Assembly (NCBI RefSeq): GCF_000174755.1
Contig: NZ_ACLQ01000034.1
Coordinates: 1-64,000 of the forward strand
From: Capnocytophaga gingivalis ATCC 33624
GTDB taxonomy: Bacteria > Bacteroidota > Bacteroidia > Flavobacteriales > Flavobacteriaceae
Reading direction: 5' to 3'
Length of the DNA: 64,000 nucleotides
Shown: positions 59,972-64,000 of the stretch, in pieces
Layout of the letters: every line of letters starts with the position of its first letter
Position numbering within the stretch: position 1 is the first letter of the stretch
The notes under the pieces: generated by a model
What the model was told of the DNA's origin: nothing
Database searches by the model: none
Seen by the model: only the letters and a program-made list of their open reading frames with translations
Position numbers and translations under genes: made by a program

Positions 59972-60934
59972 ATGAATCAATCGCTTAGAAAAGCAAACCC
60001 TATACAAGAAACCATTTGTGGTTTTGCCCCTGCTACCATTGCCAATGTCAATGTAGGTTTTGATGTCTTAGGAATCTCTCTTTCCTCAGTAGGAGATCGA
60101 GTGGAAGTGACCCCCAATGGCAGTGGGGAGAATAAAATTACTTTCATTGAGAGTGCCACTCCCCTACCCTATGCAGCTGAGAAAAACTCTTGTACAGTGG
60201 TGATAAGTGCCATGCAAGCACAGCTGGAAAACCCTTTGTATGTCGACGTACGTATTCGCAAAGGCTTTGCTTCAGGTAGTGGCTTGGGCTCCAGTAGTGC
60301 TAGTAGTGCAGCCGCCGCCTTTGCCTACAATACCCTGATGGGTAATCCTTTTACCTTGGAGGAACTTCTCCCTTTTGCTGCAGAAGGTGAAAGAGCCGCT
60401 TGTGGTTCCGCTCATTATGACAATGTATCTCCTGCAATTCTGGGGGGGATTGTACTTTTGTATCAGAACAAACCTATCCGTTTGCCATTGCCTAAGGGGT
60501 TACACGCTGTTTCCTTTTTTCCAAATATAGAAGTCAATACTGCTTCGGCTCGCAGCATCGTCTCTCGACATGTGTCTTTGGACATTGTCTCCAAACAGGT
60601 ATCAGCCATGGGTGCTTTTGTAAGTGGTTTATACCAAGAGGATTATGACTTGCTAAGAAAAGCAGCAAAGGATTTTTTAGTGGAGCCTTCCCGTAAGATT
60701 CTCATTCCTTATTTTGATGAGATGAAAGAGGCTACTCTCTCTGTAGGAGGGATTACCTTTGGGATCTCAGGCTCAGGACCTTCTGTTTTTGCACTGGCTG
60801 AATCCCGTACAGTAGCCGAACGTATTCTCACGGAGCTGCATAAGATTTATGCTGGGCAAGGTATAGAGACGCTTTCCTTTATAGAAGATTTGGCCAATGG
60901 CAAAGGCTGTCGTCTTTCACAATTCGATGAATAA
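59972..60934 (+). CDS. thrB: Homoserine kinase
   Basis: GHMP-family kinase of 320 residues that phosphorylates homoserine for threonine synthesis. FAPATIANVNVGFDVLG is the N-terminal motif 1; the ATP loop GSGLGSSSASSAAAAFA is near residue 100; GISGSGPSVFAL is motif 3 near the C-terminus. It begins 11 bases after thrA. The usual thrC is not next: the tract ends in a repeat and then a tRNA-Thr gene, so threonine synthase must be elsewhere or unlinked. Confidence 0.95.
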   Translation: MNQSLRKANPIQETICGFAPATIANVNVGFDVLGISLSSVGDRVEVTPNGSGENKITFIESATPLPYAAEKNSCTVVISAMQAQLENPLYVDVRIRKGFASGSGLGSSSASSAAAAFAYNTLMGNPFTLEELLPFAAEGERAACGSAHYDNVSPAILGGIVLLYQNKPIRLPLPKGLHAVSFFPNIEVNTASARSIVSRHVSLDIVSKQVSAMGAFVSGLYQEDYDLLRKAAKDFLVEPSRKILIPYFDEMKEATLSVGGITFGISGSGPSVFALAESRTVAERILTELHKIYAGQGIETLSFIEDLANGKGCRLSQFDE

Positions 60935-60958
60935 TGATTAATGATCAACGATTAATAT
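60934..60958. repeat. TTAATGATCAACGATTAAT repeat after thrB
   Basis: ATAATGATTAATGATCAACG and ATTAATATTC belong to the dispersed repeats, starting inside the thrB stop region. Confidence 0.55.
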
Positions 60959-60964
60959 TCTTAT

Positions 60965-60976
60965 GCTGGCGCGAGT
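60965..60976. repeat. GCTGGCGCGAGT word shared with 40916-40927
   Basis: This 12-mer is the exact reverse complement of ACTCGCGCCAGC at 40916-40927. Its GC content (about 75%) is unusual for an intergenic word here. Confidence 0.6.
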
Positions 60977-61020
60977 TTGTAGCTTATGTCTCTAAAATCT
61001 AAAAAAAACAAAAGAAATCT

Positions 61021-61051
61021 TTTGTAGGTTTAGAAAAAAGTTGTAACTTTG
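61021..61051 (+). promoter_or_regulatory. Promoter of tRNA-Thr
   Basis: TTTG at 61021-61024 and TAACTTTG at 61044-61051, spacer 19, just before the tRNA. Confidence 0.75.
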
Positions 61052-61064
61052 CACCCGCAAAATC

Positions 61065-61138
61065 GCCGGTATAGCTCAGTTGGCCAGAGCACGTGATTTG
61101 TAATCTCGGGGTCGTGGGTTCGAATCCCTCTACCGGCT
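61065..61138 (+). tRNA. tRNA-Thr (anticodon UGU)
   Basis: 74 bases, no encoded CCA. The acceptor arms GCCGGTA and TACCGGC pair perfectly, with T as discriminator. The D stem is GCTC/GAGC. The anticodon loop TTTGTAA gives TGT. The anticodon stem CGTGA/TCTCG and the T stem GTGGG/CCCTC each contain one T-T mismatch. The TTCGAAT loop is normal. It follows thrB and has its own promoter and terminator. Confidence 0.95.
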
Positions 61139-61140
61139 CT

Positions 61141-61176
61141 AAAGCTGTCAGCACTCTGGCAGCTTTTTCTTTTTTT
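61141..61176 (+). terminator. Terminator of tRNA-Thr
   Basis: AAAGCTGTCAG and CTGGCAGCTTT pair, followed by a long T run. Confidence 0.88.
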
Positions 61177-61189
61177 CCTAACCCCGAAG

Positions 61190-61224
61190 GGAGGAAACTA
61201 AAAACTAAGAACTAAAAACTAAAG
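61190..61224. repeat. AACTAAAAACTAAG tandem repeat before panB
   Basis: AAACTAAAAACTAAGAACTA and AAAACTAAAG form a short degenerate tandem repeat directly before the panB ATG. Confidence 0.6.
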
Positions 61225-61226
61225 AA

Positions 61227-62045
61227 ATGTCCATTTCAAAAAAAGAAACCAAGCGTGTAACGGTACAAACGCTACAGGCTATGAAGGCCCAAGGAGAGAA
61301 AATCACTATGCTTACGGCCTATGATTATACCATGGCTAAAATCATTGATGGAGCGGGTATCGACATCATTTTGGTAGGTGATTCTGCTGCCAATGTCATG
61401 GCTGGGTATGAGACAACACTTCCTATGACATTAGAGGCTATGATATACCACGCTTCGGCGGTGGTACGAGCCTGCTCTCGTGCTTTGGTAGTGGCAGATT
61501 TGCCCTTTGGGACTTACCAGTCCGACCCTCAGCGTGCTTTAGATTCAGCTATCCGTATGATGAAGGAAAGTGGAGCGCAGGCCGTGAAGCTTGAAGGTGG
61601 GCGAGAAATCGGTGAGGGAATCCGCCGTATCTTGGAAGCAGGAATCCCTGTGATAGGTCATTTAGGACTTACTCCTCAGTCGATCAATAAGTTTGGAGGA
61701 TACGGTCTCCGTGCCAAAGAACAATCTGAAGCCCAAAAGCTCAAGGACGATGCTCGCTACTTACAGGAATTAGGATGCTCGGCTATCGTTTTGGAGAAAA
61801 TCCCTTCGGCTTTGGCCAAAGAGGTGACTCAAAACCTATCAGTGCCGACTATTGGTATAGGAGCAGGTCATGAGGTAGACGGACAAGTACTTGTTTCCCA
61901 AGACTTTTTCGGTATGTTTGTGGATTACAAACCTAAGTTTGTACGCCAGTACCTCAACCTGCACGAGCTAATGACAGGGGCAGTAAGCCAATATATCACT
62001 GATGTAAAAGCACAAACCTTCCCCAACGAGAGCGAACAGTACTAA
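61227..62045 (+). CDS. panB: Ketopantoate hydroxymethyltransferase
   Basis: Protein of 272 residues that transfers a hydroxymethyl group from methylene-THF to 2-oxoisovalerate, the first pantothenate step. MLTAYDYTMAKIIDGAGIDIILVGDSAANV (with the Mg-binding Asp), VKLEGG, and PVIGHLGLTPQSINKFGGY with IGIGAGHEVDGQVLV are the PanB signatures. The C-terminus is normal. It lies after the repeat tract and three bases before the RluA-type gene, so the two are cotranscribed. Confidence 0.96.
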   Translation: MSISKKETKRVTVQTLQAMKAQGEKITMLTAYDYTMAKIIDGAGIDIILVGDSAANVMAGYETTLPMTLEAMIYHASAVVRACSRALVVADLPFGTYQSDPQRALDSAIRMMKESGAQAVKLEGGREIGEGIRRILEAGIPVIGHLGLTPQSINKFGGYGLRAKEQSEAQKLKDDARYLQELGCSAIVLEKIPSALAKEVTQNLSVPTIGIGAGHEVDGQVLVSQDFFGMFVDYKPKFVRQYLNLHELMTGAVSQYITDVKAQTFPNESEQY

Positions 62046-62048
62046 GGG

Positions 62049-62756
62049 ATGAAGACAAACGCCCAGAACCTACAAGTGCTCTATGAAGATAATCACTTGA
62101 TAGCTATCAACAAACGAGCAGGGGATATAGTTCAAGGAGATAAAACAGGCGATATTCCCCTGAGTGAGATCGTCAAATCCTATTTGGTGGAGAAGTACCA
62201 TAAGCCAGGAGAAGCCTACCTTGGGGTAGTACACCGCTTGGACAGACCCACCACAGGAGTCGTTGTCTTTGCCAAGACCTCCAAGGCACTCCCCCGCTTG
62301 AATGCAGCCTTTGCCACCAAGGAAGAGGTAAGCAAACAGTATTGGGCTTTGGTAGAGAAAAAAGCGATTCCTCATCAAGGCACTCTGACCCACTTTTTGG
62401 TACGTAATACCTCGCAGAATAAGTCCTATGCTTATCCCGAAGAGAAGCCACAGTCTCAGAAGGCGGTGCTTACCTATAAAGTATTGGCGACACTTACCCA
62501 CTACTTGTTGGTAGAAATCACCCTACTTACAGGTCGTCATCACCAGATACGTGCTCAGTTTGCCGCCTTAGGATGTCCTCTTAAGGGGGATCTAAAGTAT
62601 GGAGCCAAGCGTAGCAATCCCGATGGGAGCATTTCCCTACATGCACGCGCTTTGGAACTATTGCACCCTGTAAGAAAAGAACCCCTGCATATTGTTGCGC
62701 CTCTACCAGAATCATTTTGTAAACTACTGAAAGATATACAGTTAGAAAACTCCTGA
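62049..62756 (+). CDS. RluA-family pseudouridine synthase
   Basis: Protein of 235 residues. The catalytic Asp65 lies in VVHRLDRPTTGVVVFAKTSKA. LLTGRHHQIRAQFA and PLKGDLKYGA are further conserved segments. No S4 domain precedes the catalytic domain. It should modify uridine in tRNA or rRNA; the exact site is undetermined. The gene follows panB by three bases and ends in a strong terminator. Confidence 0.92.
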   Translation: MKTNAQNLQVLYEDNHLIAINKRAGDIVQGDKTGDIPLSEIVKSYLVEKYHKPGEAYLGVVHRLDRPTTGVVVFAKTSKALPRLNAAFATKEEVSKQYWALVEKKAIPHQGTLTHFLVRNTSQNKSYAYPEEKPQSQKAVLTYKVLATLTHYLLVEITLLTGRHHQIRAQFAALGCPLKGDLKYGAKRSNPDGSISLHARALELLHPVRKEPLHIVAPLPESFCKLLKDIQLENS

Positions 62757-62795
62757 TAAAAAACTCATTTTTTATTGGGAGTTTCATTTTTTTTT
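62747..62795 (+). terminator. Terminator after the RluA-type gene
   Basis: AAAACTCC and GGGAGTTT, with an inner ATAAAAA/TTTTTAT pair, then a T-rich tail. It overlaps the sucB promoter TTG. Confidence 0.75.
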
Positions 62796-62805
62796 ACTAT
62801 CTTTG
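62775..62805 (+). promoter_or_regulatory. Promoter of sucB
   Basis: TTG at 62775-62777 and TATCTTTG at 62798-62805, spacer 20. The 70-nt leader before the ATG at 62876 shows no clear structure. Confidence 0.78.
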
Positions 62806-62875
62806 TGCATGTGTTTCACTGAGTCAGTGAGCATGGGTTATAATATAATTTAGTTAGATAAAAAATAAAAAATTT

Positions 62876-64000
62876 ATGATCTTAGAAATGAAAGTCCCTT
62901 CGCCAGGGGAATCAATCACCGAAGTAGAAATCGCCACTTGGCTTGTGAAGGATGGCGATTATGTAAAGAAAGATCAAGCCATAGCTGAAGTGGATTCCGA
63001 CAAAGCTACTCTTGAGCTACCAGCGGAAGCCAGTGGGGTGATTACCCTCAAAGCAAAAGAAGGAGATTCTGTAGCAGTAGGACAAGTAGTCTGTCTTATT
63101 GATACCGATGCTGCAGCTCCAGCCCAAAGTGCAGCTCCAGTGGCTGAAGTTCCTAAAGCAGAAGCTCCTGCTGCTGTAGTGGCTCCTGTAGCCCCAGCCC
63201 CTGTAGCTACTCCTGCTGCCCCAGTGGCACCAGCAGCTTCTAATAGCTATGCTACTGGAGAAGCCTCCCCAGCGGCGAAGAAAATTCTTGCTGAAAAAGA
63301 AATCCCTGCTAATGAAGTTAAGGGTACTGGCAAAGGCGGACGTATCACTAAGGAAGATGCTCTCAATGCACAGCCTGCTCGCCATAGTATGGGAACTCCT
63401 ACCTTTGGCAAGAGAGGAGAAAAACGTACCAAACTCTCTATGCTACGACGTAAAGTAGCTGAGCGATTGGTATCTGTAAAGAACGAAACAGCTATGCTTA
63501 CCACCTTCAATGAAGTGGATATGTCGGCCATCTATGAGATTCGCAACGAATATAAGGATGCCTTCAAAGAGCGCCACAATGTAAACTTAGGATTCATGTC
63601 CTTCTTCACTTTGGCTGTAGTGCGCGCCCTCAAGCTCTTCCCTGATGTCAACTCTATGATCGATGATAAGGAAAAAATCACTTACGAATATTGTGATATC
63701 TCTATTGCCGTTTCTGGACCTAAAGGACTGATGGTACCAGTGATCCGCAATGCAGAAAACCTATCCTTCCGTGGCGTAGAAGCTGAAGTAAAGCGCTTGG
63801 CTATCCGTGCTCGTGAAGGTCAAATCACTGTAGATGAGATGACTGGAGGAACCTTCACTATTACCAATGGAGGGGTATTCGGTAGTATGCTCTCTACTCC
63901 TATCATCAACCCTCCACAATCTGCTATCTTGGGTATGCACAATGTGGTAGACCGTGCTATCGTACGCAATGGGCAGATCGTTGTCGCTCCTGTGATGTAT
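62876..64000 (+). CDS. sucB: 2-Oxoglutarate dehydrogenase E2 (dihydrolipoyl succinyltransferase), partial
   Basis: The frame is open to the window end, giving 375 residues of about 405. The N-terminal lipoyl domain (MILEMKVPSPGESITEVEIA) carries the lipoyl Lys43 in EVDSDKATLE. A long Ala-Pro-Val linker (about residues 82-120) is followed by a peripheral E1/E3-binding domain (SPAAKKILAEKEI, GKGGRITKEDAL) and the acyltransferase core, ending in SAILGMHNVVDRAIV. The catalytic His and Asp near the C-terminus lie beyond the edge. No sucA precedes it: the gene has its own promoter behind the RluA-type gene, so E1 must be elsewhere. Confidence 0.95.
   Translation, partial: MILEMKVPSPGESITEVEIATWLVKDGDYVKKDQAIAEVDSDKATLELPAEASGVITLKAKEGDSVAVGQVVCLIDTDAAAPAQSAAPVAEVPKAEAPAAVVAPVAPAPVATPAAPVAPAASNSYATGEASPAAKKILAEKEIPANEVKGTGKGGRITKEDALNAQPARHSMGTPTFGKRGEKRTKLSMLRRKVAERLVSVKNETAMLTTFNEVDMSAIYEIRNEYKDAFKERHNVNLGFMSFFTLAVVRALKLFPDVNSMIDDKEKITYEYCDISIAVSGPKGLMVPVIRNAENLSFRGVEAEVKRLAIRAREGQITVDEMTGGTFTITNGGVFGSMLSTPIINPPQSAILGMHNVVDRAIVRNGQIVVAPVMY

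Noticed and set aside
62173-62451. Minus-strand frames inside the RluA-type gene
   Set aside because: Low-complexity shadows of a well-supported gene on the other strand.
63017-63531. Minus-strand Ser/Trp-rich frames inside sucB
   Set aside because: They mirror the Ala-Pro-Val linker codons of SucB; no independent evidence.

Overview
The window looks like a chromosome segment from a Bacteroidota bacterium of the class Flavobacteriia. A Capnocytophaga-like member of Flavobacteriaceae is my best guess, based on remembered protein resemblance and not on a search. Several signs support the class: promoters of the Bacteroidota type (TTG, about 19-21 bases, TAnnTTTG), no Shine-Dalgarno sequences, lineage-typical families (DUF4834 next to a YfhO-like protein, CdaA followed by DUF2851 and a PspC-like protein, a 630-residue PurF, MutS2 without an Smr domain), and very AT-rich intergenic DNA.

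Layout. 1-6430 (minus strand) holds Dcp peptidase, then a probable operon prfC, DUF4197 lipoprotein, menD and a macrodomain protein cut by the window edge. 6833-12663 (plus) holds periplasmic asparaginase, a dicarboxylate/amino-acid symporter, a PfkB kinase coupled to purF, and a ModE-like regulator. 12871-16706 is the accessory part: a broken IS630 copy, unrecognised debris with a perfect 62-bp palindrome, a YD-repeat-like lipoprotein, and an apparently intact ISAs1-family element. 16821-28803 is mainly housekeeping: LolC/E-type permease and rbfA; DUF2461, brnQ and a BioF-like synthase; cysS, two tandem SH3-domain proteins and CapA; an acyl-CoA synthetase and TerC; and an XRE regulator divergent from an M14 peptidase. 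30089-40804 holds an Lrp regulator with a 45-residue membrane peptide, hemA divergent from an AraC regulator, and two related clusters of unknown function (one with a NADAR protein) that flank DinB, sucD and a glutathione peroxidase. 40944-46713 is a five-gene minus-strand envelope operon (DUF4834, YfhO-like, M14-like lipoprotein without zinc ligands, YD-repeat lipoprotein, YqiA-like hydrolase). 46854-57125 holds a secreted thioredoxin, a CDF metal transporter, menE and a CPBP protease, mutS2, and the cdaA operon. 57525-64000 holds thrA-thrB, tRNA-Thr(UGU), panB, an RluA-type synthase, and sucB cut by the window end.

How the genes fit together. menD and menE belong to menaquinone synthesis, hemA to tetrapyrrole synthesis, sucD and sucB to the TCA cycle, thrA and thrB to threonine synthesis, panB to CoA synthesis, and purF to purine synthesis. 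The accessory interest lies in the insertion-sequence debris with its palindrome, the duplicated cluster around NADAR, and short degenerate repeats that recur between genes. I saw no CRISPR array, rRNA, prophage or recognised defence island. I cannot claim a proven new system; the NADAR-linked duplicated cluster is the best candidate for something undescribed.
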